Assembly: GCA_037013495.1 (NCBI GenBank)
Contig: CM072806.1
Coordinates: 23,894,001 to 23,958,000, forward strand
Source: Hippophae tibetana
Lineage: Eukaryota > Streptophyta > Magnoliopsida > Rosales > Elaeagnaceae
Direction of reading: 5' to 3'
DNA: 64,000 bases
Shown here piece by piece: positions 45,180 through 56,085 of this stretch (position 1 is its first letter; the number at the start of each line of letters is the position of its first letter). The notes beneath the pieces are model-generated. The model did no database searches, had not been told where the DNA came from, and saw only the letters and a list, made by a program, of their open reading frames with translations. Made by a program: the position numbers and the translations under genes.

Positions 45180-46450
45180 ACTAAACCGATTTTAAATTTA
45201 GAGACTTAAAATGTAAAGTCGGTTCACAGGATGAACCGACTTTACGGGTAACATTTTCAGATTTGTTTTTATTTTTATTTTCATTTTTCGTATTATTTAA
45301 TATATATATATATATATATAACATAAAAAAACTAAAATATAAATAATAATACAAATAATTAAAAATTTAAATATATTTAATTACTTGATAATTAAATTTA
45401 TTACAAAAAAAAATAATGCATAAATAATACATATAGTTAACTTAAATTACAAATAAAATAACGTCGTCAAAGTATAATTATTATGCGATCGAGTAAGCTT
45501 GGTTGGCTTAGAATCTTGATTGGCCTTCACAAGCATTATGACAAAAAAACAGCTGATCCATATAACAAATATTCCCCTACATACATGAGCACGTAAAACA
45601 TCCATCAAAAAAGCAGTTTAAACTTCAAACATACGAATGAAGAAATTAAATCATTATAAATATTACCATCAAAAAGAGATTACCACGTACAACGACATTT
45701 GACTAACTTATAGTAGCACTTTATTAATCATTTGTTTATATATATGAAGTTATCTGGAATCTCTACTAGTATTTTATAATGCTATATATAATGAACTCTA
45801 AATTTGAAATCAATTGTAACTTCGATTTCTTACTTGGCTTGTGTGATTTTTGGTGCCCTTAAACATATGGAACACGTTCATAGACACCAAAACTCATACA
45901 AACCAAGAAACAAATCGGAGTTACGTACACATGATTTGTCCATTTAGAGCTCATTATATCATTTAAAATACTAGCAGAGATTCCAGATAAATTTATATTT
46001 ATAAACAAATGATTAATAAAGTGCTAATATGAGTTCGTAAGGAAAGTAGGAAAGAGAGATGAGATGTAGTTTGGCACAAAAATAGGTCCATAAAACAATA
46101 CATTCCCCTAAATACATGAGCATATGATTAATCATCATCAAACAAGTGATTTCAGACACAAGAATAGATAGAGAAATTAAATCATTAAAAAATTTACTGT
46201 TATTTTGTCATATGCTATTCAAGATCATCAGATTCTTCTCCTGATTCTTCTTGTGATGATATAATTTGAACCATGTGTTCTGCCCATTCCTCTCGTAAAT
46301 CATCAAAAATTTGCTGGTCGTAACCTGTCTTGTTCCAACCAAAGAAATACATGTATTCAAAATCAAAATAAGAATATAATTTCATTTATTTACAAAAACA
46401 AACTCAAATATGTTAAAAACTTGTATGTATATGAGTAAAATATATTACCA
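45180..46450. other. Left subterminal DNA of the large CACTA
   Basis: Starts with two inverted copies of the word aaagtcggttca/gaaccgacttta (45170-45245). Then non-coding AT-rich DNA with an (AT)n run at 45300-45321. An approximately 120-bp stretch is repeated in inverted form: cttatagtagcactttattaatc... (45708) against gattaataaagtgctaatat (46008), so it can fold back. Confidence 0.5.
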
Positions 46451-46460
46451 CATCATCAAT

Positions 46461-47893
46461 TGGAATTTTGATATTTGTGATGATTTCGCTCATAAAATTC
46501 ATGACATAATAACCACACATGACTCCATTATTTTGTTGTGGAACCTACAAAAAAAAAGTGCATGTATACATGAATTTTCATATTCGAACATCCTTATTAT
46601 TTAATTGTAAAATTAATAAAATTATTAATATTGAATTGTACATACCATAAATTTTGTCCATATAAGCTTATGAAATTTTTTAAGGGCAATGCCCCTAAAC
46701 TTGTTCCACAACTTTCATGCCCTATCAAGGTATAAAACGATTAGTTTTTATTAAATATTACAAAAAATAATAGAAGAAACTAATATGTAACTATATATAA
46801 CTCTTACATTTCAACAACTGCTTTTGTATCTTTACTCAGTTCTATGGAAGCTGAGTCACAGTACCAAGCATAATTATTGAACATATCAATGATTACCAAC
46901 ATCCAATGATCTTGGCCTTGTTCAAACCTTAATGGCCAAGGGATTATCAACTTTTGATTTCTGTTAAGCTTTAATGCTCTATCACATAATTGTTTAGCTC
47001 TGATGCTAACATCCTTCTCTTGATATTGATTGACATATGAAGAATCATAGAACATTGCTAAATGTGATGAGTGATTATGTTGAAGTCGATAATAGCACGC
47101 CCTATATAAAAGATATATATATATATATAATTAGATAATATAAATATAATTATATATGTTCTGCATAAATAAAAGAAAACTAACTAGATTGAGGACTCAC
47201 CTTGTCCACACTTGAATTATACTTAAATTGATAATTTGATATTCAAATATTTGCAATAAGCACTCGATCGATATATAAGTTTGGCCAAGGTATACACCAA
47301 AAATTTCAATAGGAAGTGGCACAGTCCATCTATCATTTATGCTAGATGCCCTTCCAACAATAGTCATCAAAGTGCCAAGATTTCTACTGAACTTTAACGC
47401 ATAAGTATGACTATACTTTTTCCAAAGCTTCTTCTTGAATGACTTGGTTCATGATGATTGGCCACTAGTCATAGATTTAGCACGAGATACTTGCTTCGTA
47501 TCTCTTAAATGTGCCGCATTTAAGATTTCTGGTATAATAGACTAACAAAAAAGTATCATATATGTATTTTTAGTAACAATATAAGATATAATTAAATAAT
47601 AGTAGTAAACAAGTGTTATTTTTTAAGTTAAAAAATAGTACCATGTCAAAATTTAGAATAACTTGAATCGACAGCCAAGCCACATACTGTCCAACCGCCT
47701 CTTGGACTGTGGTAGCATCAAAAGACATAGGTAGTGGATAATCATGAAACAATGATTGATCAATTACTATTCTCCAATGATTAGGAAAATATTGATTATG
47801 AATCATCCGATCATCGCTCAATTGTTGTACCGTTTCAACAAACATTTCATATTTTGTAAAACTTTTAAGTGTTATATATAAAAAATAAAACAT
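46461..47893 (-). pseudogene. Ulp1-type cysteine protease part of the second CACTA gene
   Basis: Minus-strand exons. 46804-47055 includes YVNQYQEKDVSIRAKQLCDRAL and then DHWMLVIID with WYCDSAS; 46461-46545 includes VPQQNNGVMCGYYVMNFM. Together they hold the four catalytic positions of Ulp1/C48 SUMO proteases: His (46907-46909), Asp (46855-46857), Gln and Cys (about 46515). An upstream piece at 47570-47893 (VEAVGQYVAWLSIQ-like) likely precedes it. The DNA between pieces could be introns, since splice-like gt/ag borders are possible. C48-type domains are known in plant CACTA and MULE elements. Whether the gene is still functional cannot be told without splice data; the frames are short. Confidence 0.65.
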
Positions 47894-47993
47894 ATAATAA
47901 GAATTTAAAAATAATAGATTATATACACCAGAAATTAAAATCTTACCACATATGATTCATCAAATAGAGGAGGACTCTCATGTGGGGTAGCTA

Positions 47994-49535
47994 TTAGATG
48001 TACATTCTCACCAAAATGTTCATCTTGGTTTGATTTATGGTAAGAATGTGCAGATTGCATTGGAGAAAATGAGGACCAATAGGATGGCTATATCCCACAC
48101 TGGATGTAGTTTGAGCGCAATAGGATTGTGTGGGTGGCATGCCTGGCATGGATGGTGGCATGCCTGGCATGGAAGGTGGTATGCCTGGCATGGATGGTTG
48201 CATGCTTGGCCAATATGGCATGCCCTGGTTGTAGCATGATGCCATGGCTGACAGTTGTTGTGATTGATGTTCTTTTAGAGTGGCAATCTCACTCATAACT
48301 GAGGCCTTAAAGGAGTTGAATTCTTCTTCAATTTTAGTGTATTTCTCCTTACTTACCGTCTGAGGCTTATGTTTTGGAATTTTAAAATACTCCATAGAAC
48401 CATCATATTGGCTACCTCCCCTAACACGACCAGGATCCTCGCGTCCGAATGCATGATATAAAGCATCTCTCCCAGGCTCTTTGATTATTTCACCCCTGGA
48501 TATTTTTTCTTGAACACCTCTTTACAAATAAAAAAACACACAAACATATCATTCATTATTACATCAATTATTAAATATCATTCAGACTTTTTATCAACCG
48601 AAATTACTAACCAACTTATTTAATTATTCTTCTCCTCGTTGACTCATCGGTCTTGCATTCTTCATTTTGGGAGTCTTTGTTTCTATGTACAATTCAATTC
48701 GGGTAACAGGTCTACCCAATTCAGCTTCCTACATAAATTAGGAAAATTTTATTAACAATGACATGAAATTAAATTGAGAAAAATTAAAATTAAAATATTT
48801 ATAATATTAAGACAAATTAATAATACCATTCTATATCTAACTTCAGGATTTGAAGACCTCTCAATACGGTTAGGAAGAATGTTATGCATTTGGACATTCT
48901 AATGATCTTCTCTAATAATTTGAAATTCATATGAACGTCTATAATCCACAAAGTCTTTCCAAACTTAAGGTGTAATCCAGGGGTGTCCTTCAGGGATTTT
49001 GTAGATCACATTCTCATCAAATGTTTCCAAATATGGAAACACATAATTTTTTGCCAATCTGGAAGTCTTGTATTCCTTCCATGCTTTATTTGCAATCTTA
49101 TAACACTTGCCCTGCCAACTGTCATCGACTTTGTAACGATTCTGTAAAAATACAGTACAAAAGATTAGATATAATATATATATTGATTATAAAATATAAG
49201 AGACTTACATAAATGGTTATCCATATTTTGAACTTTTCTGCATCGTCAACCTCAGACCAATGATTTATATTGATTGGTATACTGGACTTTTCCAGTCGAC
49301 CAATAGAGGATTTCAATTGTTGACCATTTTCTCCTATTGGATTACCAGTAGCATCAAATAGAAAGGGTATTCTATCATCTGGGTTAAGTGGAGCATCAGG
49401 TATATTCGCCCAACCCCTTCTTTTCAAATACCCCAATGGATCATTTGGATCTATAAGCTGAATATCCATGAAATATCTGCAAACAATGAAGAAATATAAA
49501 TTAATTGACAATTTTAGGAACACACATATATACAA
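47994..49535 (-). pseudogene. TNPA-like (Transposase_24 type) part of the second CACTA gene
   Basis: Minus-strand pieces in order: 49122-49535 with MDIQLIDPNDPLGYLKRRGWANIP and an IGRLEKSSIPININHWSEVDD stretch; 48600-49120 with YKVDDSWQGKCYKIANKAWKEY-like sequence and the GHPWITP region; 47994-48395 with a short coiled coil and a proline/methionine repeat. This order fits the plant transposase Ptta/En/Spm (Transposase_24) family, whose members bind subterminal repeats. The probable continuation is the Ulp1 part. Introns are likely, so the listed limits are approximate. Confidence 0.6.
48137..48225 (-). repeat. 21-bp tandem repeat coding for SMPG(M/I)PP
   Basis: Four imperfect units of ggcatgcctggcatggatggt on the plus strand, coding on the minus strand for a seven-residue repeat of the PSMPGMP type. 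The 21-bp length keeps the frame. Confidence 0.75.
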
Positions 49536-49569
49536 GAGTTATTACAACAATATAGAACATACATTATGT

Positions 49570-50124
49570 TTAATTAGGTTGTTGATCGTATACATATATT
49601 CCTTCACAATCACTTCGAGTCCATGTCAAAGAATCATCATCATCAATTAGATCATCACGTACATTAGGAAATTTATTTGAGAAATTACTAATATTGGTTA
49701 ATGTATCAAGCATAGAGTCATCATCTTCTACAACATCACAATGGTAAAACTCTTTTTGTGGAGGCGTTAACACAACAGACCATCTTGGATCAATTTGATT
49801 GCTCACGTAAAATACTTGTTTTGCATGAAGTGTTAACGTGAAAGGATCATCAGTGTGACTTATCCTGGATAAATTTACAAGGGTAAATCCAAAATCATCT
49901 ATTTTATATCCAACATTGATAACATCTTCGACCCAATCACACAAGAAAACTGTTTCATGGAAGACCTCATAATCCAATTCCCAAATCTCTTGTATTATAC
50001 CATAATATGTTCTATCAGAAAGTACAGGATTAGCATCTTTTGAACTAGCAAATTGCATAGTTTGTGCAACCATCTTCACCCCACTATTTTGATTTACTCG
50101 GACTTTGTCCCTAGCTTGAGTCAT
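49570..50124 (-). pseudogene. TNP2 transposase C-terminal part (DUF4216-like)
   Basis: Open minus-strand frame of 184 codons. ASSKDANPVLSDRTYYGIIQEIWELDY and VFLCDWVEDVINVGYKIDDFGF are typical of DUF4216, and ISHTDDPFTLTLHAKQVFYV of the same domain end. In CACTA transposases this follows DUF4218. The end is an acidic tail. The gene upstream is broken, but this part is clean. Confidence 0.75.
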
Positions 50125-50559
50125 AAACCTCGATCCATTTATTGTGAAACTATGAAATGATTTGACATCGAATTTTGGCCCATATACAAGCCATTGTAAA
50201 CTTTCTGATATTTTATGATTGGATTTCTTGAGTTCATCTCGAATCTATGTATACAAAAACACAAAATGTGTTTAGAGAAAAGTTTTAAAACATTGAATAG
50301 ATCTAGGAAGATACATGCATGAATTTTTGTTTGTGACACTTACGTGGTTGCGAAACCAATTAATAAGCTCTCGTTTATGTTCATCATACAACCATTTTCT
50401 CCTCCTTTTTTTTATAACGAGGATCGATCTTCAATAAGTTTAAATGCATCCTGTAATGTTATTAAATATATATTAAGTTATATATCATCATTAATAGTTA
50501 AATAAAAAATGATTTTTTCAATCATGAAACAATGAACATCACTTACTCTATGTACGGTT

Positions 50560-51511
50560 GTGCCTCATTATTATTTACCAAAATGATTCGATGTGCTTTT
50601 TCCCATCGAGTGCGATCAATAAATAACTTCTTACTTCCACCAAGCATAGGGTTACCTACTTGGATCATGTGACGTTCTAAGAACAACTTGTGTGTAGGAT
50701 TCCCAATTTCAGTGCAACCACTAAACTATTCAGAACAAAACTCAATGGCCTCTTCAACAATGTAGCATTCAACCATGCATCATTCAGGTCGATATCTATT
50801 ATTTACATATCCTTTAAGGACTTGCATATATCTCCCAAAAGGATACATCCACCTTAAGTAAGTAGGACCACATACTTGAACCTCTCAAACTAAATGAACA
50901 CATAAGTGAATAATTATATCGAAGAAAGAAGGAGGAAAATATTTTTCAATTAGACACAAAGTTTCTACAATTTCTTTCTGTAAAGAATTTAACTCGCCAA
51001 TTGATGTAGATTTCTTACATATTGTATTGAAGAATGAACAAAGCCGAATTATTTATATTCGAACATGTTTTGGAAGAATTGATCTAATAGTAACTGGTAA
51101 TAACGGTTGCATTAAGATATGACAGTCATGTGATTTCAATCCATACAGTCTCTTATCGGTGATAGACACAAAATTTCTTAAGTTGGATGAGTAACCATCA
51201 GGAACTTTCACATCTTCCAAACATTTACAAAACACATCCTTCTCTTTTGTTGACATTGTATATGATGCTGGTGGTAAGTATGTTCGATTGTTATCATTTT
51301 CCACCCTTGGTTCCAATTCAGGTCGTATGCCTAGTTTCTTTAAATCCAATCTTGCTTTAATGCCATCCTTTGTTTTTCTAGGTATATTAAGTAAAGTGCC
51401 AATCAAACTCTCACATACATTCTTCTCAATGTGTATGACATCTAAGATGTGACGAATGTGTAGGTCTTTAAAATAAGGTAATTCCCAAAATATTGATTTT
51501 TTTTCCAACAA
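50560..51511 (-). pseudogene. TNP2 transposase middle part (end of Transposase_21, DUF4218)
   Basis: 51053-51511 includes SIFWELPYFKDLHIRHILDVIHIEKNVCESLIGTLL and RPELEPRVENDN, the standard boundary between Transposase_21 and DUF4218. Left of it, to about 50560, minus-strand frames with IEKYFPPSFFDIIIHL and GPTYLRWMYPFGRYM continue DUF4218 but are split by stops at 51050 and near 50888. Confidence 0.75.
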
Positions 51512-51611
51512 CCATGGTAATTCGGTTCAAACTCTTTTTCATTTGCACCCATTTCATTAGTTGACCTCTTTCATTTCCCTACCTTGGTGAGTTTTTTTTC
51601 ATCTTTCCATA

Positions 51612-52598
51612 TCATTTGAATGTCATCCCATTCAATTGCCTTAATATCTCAATACCTCGCAAAGGTCGAGTTGCATGATCATGATCTTCTTCACAATCAA
51701 ATGGTTTCTTTTGGTATCTAAACTTATGTCCAGATGGAAAAAATCTCCTATGTATTCTATAAGACATCTTTCGTCCGTGAACAAGATAATTTGCAGAAGT
51801 TCCATCACTACATATAGGACATCCCTTGTAACCTTTTGTTGCATGTCCTGATAAGTTTCCATAGGCAGGAAAATCATTAATTGTCCATAAAAGGACCTCC
51901 TTCAAGTTAAAGTATTCTTCTTTATGTGCATCGTAAACATTTACACCATCATTCCACAACGTCTTTAAATCATCTATCAGAGGCTGCAAATATACATCAA
52001 TATCAACACCGGGTTGTTTCGGTCTTGAGATCAATAATGTTAACATCATGAATTTGCTTTTCATACACAACCAGGGAAGAAGGTTGTATGTTACCATAAT
52101 TACTGGCCAACAACTATATCTACTACTGAGGGAACTATGTGGATTAATTCCATCAGCAGCAATGGCAAGACGAAGATTGTGCGGATCAGATGAAAATTGA
52201 GGAGATAAATTATCTACTACTTTCCAATTTGGAGAATCACAAGGATGATGTAGCACCCCATCATCAGATCGATAATCTGAATGCCAAGTCAACATCTTTG
52301 ATGTATATTTACTATTGAACAACCTTTGAAAGCGAGGAATCGGAGGAAAGTACCAAAGAACCTTTGTAGGCACGCCTTTCTTATGTGTTGTACTCTCATT
52401 TGTACCATGCTTCCATCTCGATTCTTTACACATAGGACAATCATGTAATGTCTCATATTCTTTTCTATAAAGAATGCAATCATTAGGACAATCGTGAATC
52501 TTATGATATTCCATGCCAAATCGACTAAGAGATTTCTTCACTTCATACATTGAAGATGACAATTCAATACCCTCAGGAAACATATCGACTAGTATCAT
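51612..52598 (-). pseudogene. TNP2 transposase core (Transposase_21)
   Basis: Open minus-strand frame of 328 codons: FGMEYHKIHDCPNDCILYRKEY, zinc-type CPMCKESRW, WYFPPIPRFQRLFNS, ADGINPHSSLSSRYSCWPV and then VDIDVYLQPLIDDLKTLW and GYKGCPICSDGTS. This is the catalytic region of CACTA TNPD/TNP2 proteins, which cut at the CACTA ends. The ends join neighbouring parts only through frameshifts (near 52590 and 51612), so the gene is broken as read. Confidence 0.88.
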
Positions 52599-53019
52599 AG
52601 TAATTCTGTGAATCCCTTGTCAGAAAACCATGTTTTGCCTTCACATTGTACAAATGAACCAATCCCGACATTTTAGTGTATTTTTTGCATTTTGGATACA
52701 ACAGCTTTTCGGCATCTTCTATAAGTTTATTAAAGGTTTCGGGATCATCCTCGCGTAATTCATCTTCAACCCCATGAGTATTATCAATATTTTCTCCATG
52801 ATAATACCAACATTTATAGCTCAATAGAATACCATTACGGATAAGGTGATACTTAACCTCATGAAATTCATGAAATCGCTCATTTTTACATTTAATGCAT
52901 GGGCATCGAATCATACTACTTCCAGTATTACTAGTTCTACAAGCAAATTCCATGAAACTTTCAACTCTAGAAATATAGTCTTGCTCAATTCTACACTTTG
53001 ACATCCAAGATTTGTCCAT
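52573..53019 (-). pseudogene. TNP2 transposase N-terminal part (Transpos_assoc)
   Basis: ATG at 53019. Reads MDKSWMSKCRIEQDYISRVESFMEFA and MIRCPCIKCKNERFHEFHEVKYHLIRNGI, the Transpos_assoc domain that opens plant CACTA transposases. It continues to KHGF where the phase shifts; the expected follow-on (DKGFTELL, then LVDMFPEGIEL) is found in the two other phases, so at least two single-base losses lie between about 52640 and 52573. The promoter would be in the non-coding 500 bp on the right. Confidence 0.82.
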
Positions 53020-53039
53020 TTTCTATTAATGACATTAAT

Positions 53040-53765
53040 TAAACATATTACTTAATTATGTATACAATGAATATATTTCAAGTATTATTATATATAAATT
53101 TCTTAATTATTAGAATATATATCAAAACATACATAATGCAAAACAATTATCATTTTAATCATTTTACAAAACCATTTATATACAAATTAAAAAATAAGCA
53201 ACATGTTTCATGAATATATAAAAACCAATCACGCGGTTGATTCTAATTTCTAAGAATGTTACTATATCATAATTAAAAAGTAATATTAATTATACGTATA
53301 TAAATAAATTTATCCACGCAAACCCACACAATATTTCAGATATTATTGAATACATACAATAAGTCAAACATTATTACAAGCAAACTAAAAAACATAACTA
53401 AATCAAAAATTTATACAAAATATAAAAAAACTGATCAAATAATAAGCTAGCTGCATTCTGCATAAACTAAGTCAAACATAATAACAAACAAGATATATAC
53501 CTAAATCAATAACAAAAAATGGGTATAATTGTTTTTTTAATATTTTGCTCAAAACAATAGAAGAATTGACAGATAATGTGAGAAGAGAAATATAACTTAC
53601 AAAACGACGTTACAAATGGTGGTCGGAGGTGGCCAGAAATTTAGAACGAAGGTGGCACACGGTGTAGATTTTGGGAGAAAATGGAGAAGAGTGAGGAATA
53701 AAATGGAAGAGAGAGGAAGAAAACTAGATTCTGCGTAAACAATGACCCGAATGTGAATATATTAG
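53040..53765. other. Non-coding DNA upstream of the CACTA transposase
   Basis: AT-rich. Its last 250 bp (gggtataat, attttgctcaaaacaatag, gtggtcggaggtgg) is shared with the 912-bp element and the 25.3-kb remnant. It probably holds the promoter. Confidence 0.5.
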
Positions 53766-54175
53766 GTTGATAGCGTCGGTTGACGTGGATAACCGACACT
53801 ATCCACGTGACGAAGCGTCGGTTCTCCACGTCAACTGACGCTATCCACGTGACGTAGCGTTGGTTCTCCATGTCAACCGACGCTATCCACGTGATGTAGC
53901 GTCAGTTCTCCACGTCAACCGATGCTATCCACGTGACGTAGCGTCGGTTCTCCACGTCAACCGACACTATCCACGTGATGTAGCATCGGTTCTCCACGTC
54001 AACCGATGGTATCCACGTGACGTAGCATTGGTTCTCCACGTCAACTGACGCTATCCACGTGACGTAGCATCGGTTCTCCACGTCAACCGATGTTATCCAC
54101 GTGACATAGCATCAGTTCTCCACGTCAACCGATGCTATGTCACGTTGATAGCGTCGGTTGACGTGGAGAACCGAC
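53766..54175. repeat. Subterminal 42-bp repeat array of the large CACTA
   Basis: About nine to ten units of about 42 bp. Each has the inverted repeat AGCGTCGGTT...AACCGACGCT with a 9-bp loop (CTCCACGTC), then ATCCACGTGACGT. So each unit can form a hairpin and holds a CACGTG palindrome. Such arrays are the binding sites of the TNPA-type protein in En/Spm elements. The open frame across it (53860-54048) only repeats 14 residues and is not a gene. Confidence 0.85.
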
Positions 54176-54252
54176 TTTAAATTCATTATAAGTCAGTTTT
54201 TTCCAAAAATCGACTTTACACAGCAACTTATATACCCCTGTTTGTAGTAGTG

Positions 54253-55569
54253 GATTATTTAACTGAGTGGGTTATTAGTACTTTAACACACCTAGGGATC
54301 AATTATTTATAATCCTAATTAATTAACAAGTTTCTTAAGTTTTTGAGTGGCATATATTGTGTAAGTAGGATACTTCGTAATCCACAAAGATAAAGATGTA
54401 AAGCTTGGAAATGACAAAGAGGGCCAAGATAACATCTTATCTAAAATATGTTATTTTATTTTCTCTAAGAAAGCAATGCTCAAAGAGTTTCTTGTTTACC
54501 TGTATGTCTAGCAATTGATTGTTTAACATGTCATATAGAATTAGTAGCATGATTATATGCATATGTTTGTATATTTATAACATCAATATTGCATTGCTAA
54601 TCAATTAATTAGGTATATATTATTTGAATATTTACAAACCAAATATTTTAGCAAATTTCTAACTTTTTAGTGTATAACATACGTTAAAAAATTATCCATT
54701 TTTACCAAAATCAATTGGAGGTAAGGTTTAACACGGCCTAACTATAATAATAATAAACCTTACCTTGAAACAATTTTACATAAAAAATTAAATTCATGGT
54801 AAGGTATTGGCTTAATGTAGAAAGACATTGACCTAGTACAAGAAGACTTATATCAATGATTTTCGTAAAGCTTACCATGAGAAGGCAATGCCTTTCCATA
54901 ATGGAAATAAAACTTACAATTGGGAAATTATTAGTAAACAAATAGAATTCGTGGTAAGACATTTGATTAGTGTGGAAAAGAATTGATCCAATATGAAAAG
55001 ACATTGGCCTAATGTGAAAAGTCTTACCACTACATCCAGTATCGTTAGTAATGCCTTACCACAGTAGTAGTAGGCTTTACCTTGGAGCGATTTTGGTAAA
55101 AAATGAAATCTAATCCAAATACCTTATTAGTTTGGTAAATCACTCTACATAAGTTATGTTACTTTCATAAAATTAGTATAAAGTCTTATTTTGATTATTG
55201 ATTGAGAAATTAGGTTAGATTATGTTATTTATTGGTAATGTTACAAAAGTTGTTAGGGTATTTCTATAATAACAATTTTAGTGAGGTTATTAGAGAGATG
55301 TTAAATGACTATAAACAAGCTTACAAATTATTTTTTCACATGGTATGCTAAAAAGCTACAATAGCTTATGCGATCCACTTATATAAGGTATAAGGCCCCT
55401 TTAACCTTTAATTTAGTGAAAGGAAGTTCTAGAATAAATTTTGTCTTAAGCTTTATGAACCTACAACCTTCATTAAACTTCAATAAATAAAAATGATATA
55501 TGCATCGATGTTACCAATGATAGGACTCCCTACAGATGTGTATCTAGCTTTTTATTGGAATATAATGTT
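54253..55569. other. Intergenic between the two CACTA elements
   Basis: No gene seen. 54720-55110 has irregular repetition of ggtaag(g/a)cattgg..taatgtg.aaaagacattg in both orientations (for example 54780-54840 and 54950-55030), of unknown family. Confidence 0.35.
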
Positions 55570-55599
55570 CACTACTAAAATATTGATATGACTTCGATT

Positions 55600-56085
55600 T
55601 TTAAGTATGACCGTAGGTGGTCACGGTTATAAAAACTAAGGCCTAAGTGAGAGAGACCATAAATTGTTTCCTGTGGTCTCGATTTTTAACTGAGGCCATA
55701 TGCATACCATTTGGTCATTATATTTAAACACATGAGGCCATAGGCATACCATTTGGTCTGGGTCTTTAAAAGACCAAGGCCATAGACATACATCTGGTCA
55801 CTATCTTATAAAAGACTGAGGCCATAGACATACTATTTTGTCACGATTTTTAAAAGATTGAGGCCATAGATATACCATTTGGTCACTGTCTTTAAAAGAA
55901 CAAGACAATAGATATACATTTGGTTATGGTCTTTAAAAGACCGAGGCCATAGACAAACATTTGGTCTTGGTCTTTTATAAGATTAAGGTCAAATGATATG
56001 TTTATGGCCTCAGTCTTTTATAAGATTGTGACCAAATAATATGTCTATTGTCTCGATTGCATTTAAATCGTGGTCATATACATCT
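55600..56085. repeat. Left subterminal repeat array of the second CACTA
   Basis: About eight units of 40-45 bp around gaggccatagacataccatttggtca and ctttaaaagac. From about 55970 the units appear as reverse complements (gacca aat.atatgtctat.gcctc), so the array contains a large inverted repeat. The right end of the element has a few related units (60140-60270). Confidence 0.75.

Larger units (their letters stand above)
45147..54252. mobile_element. CACTA (En/Spm) element, 9.1 kb, potentially once autonomous
   Basis: Starts CACTATTATATAAATAGG and ends TTTGTAGTAGTG, with the 3-bp duplication GAT at 45144-45146 and 54253-54255. It carries on the minus strand a TNP2/TNPD-type transposase gene and a second gene with TNPA-like and Ulp1 parts, plus a subterminal repeat array at its right end. 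The left terminus has changed from CACTACTAC to CACTATTAT. Confidence 0.93.

Noticed and set aside
53860..54048. Open frame of repeating HVNRRYPRDVASVL
   Set aside because: A 42-bp repeat is a multiple of three, so it stays open in frame by construction.
53766..54175. Regular repeat array considered as CRISPR-like
   Set aside because: Units are contiguous without unique spacers, sit at the end of a CACTA element and match its relatives.
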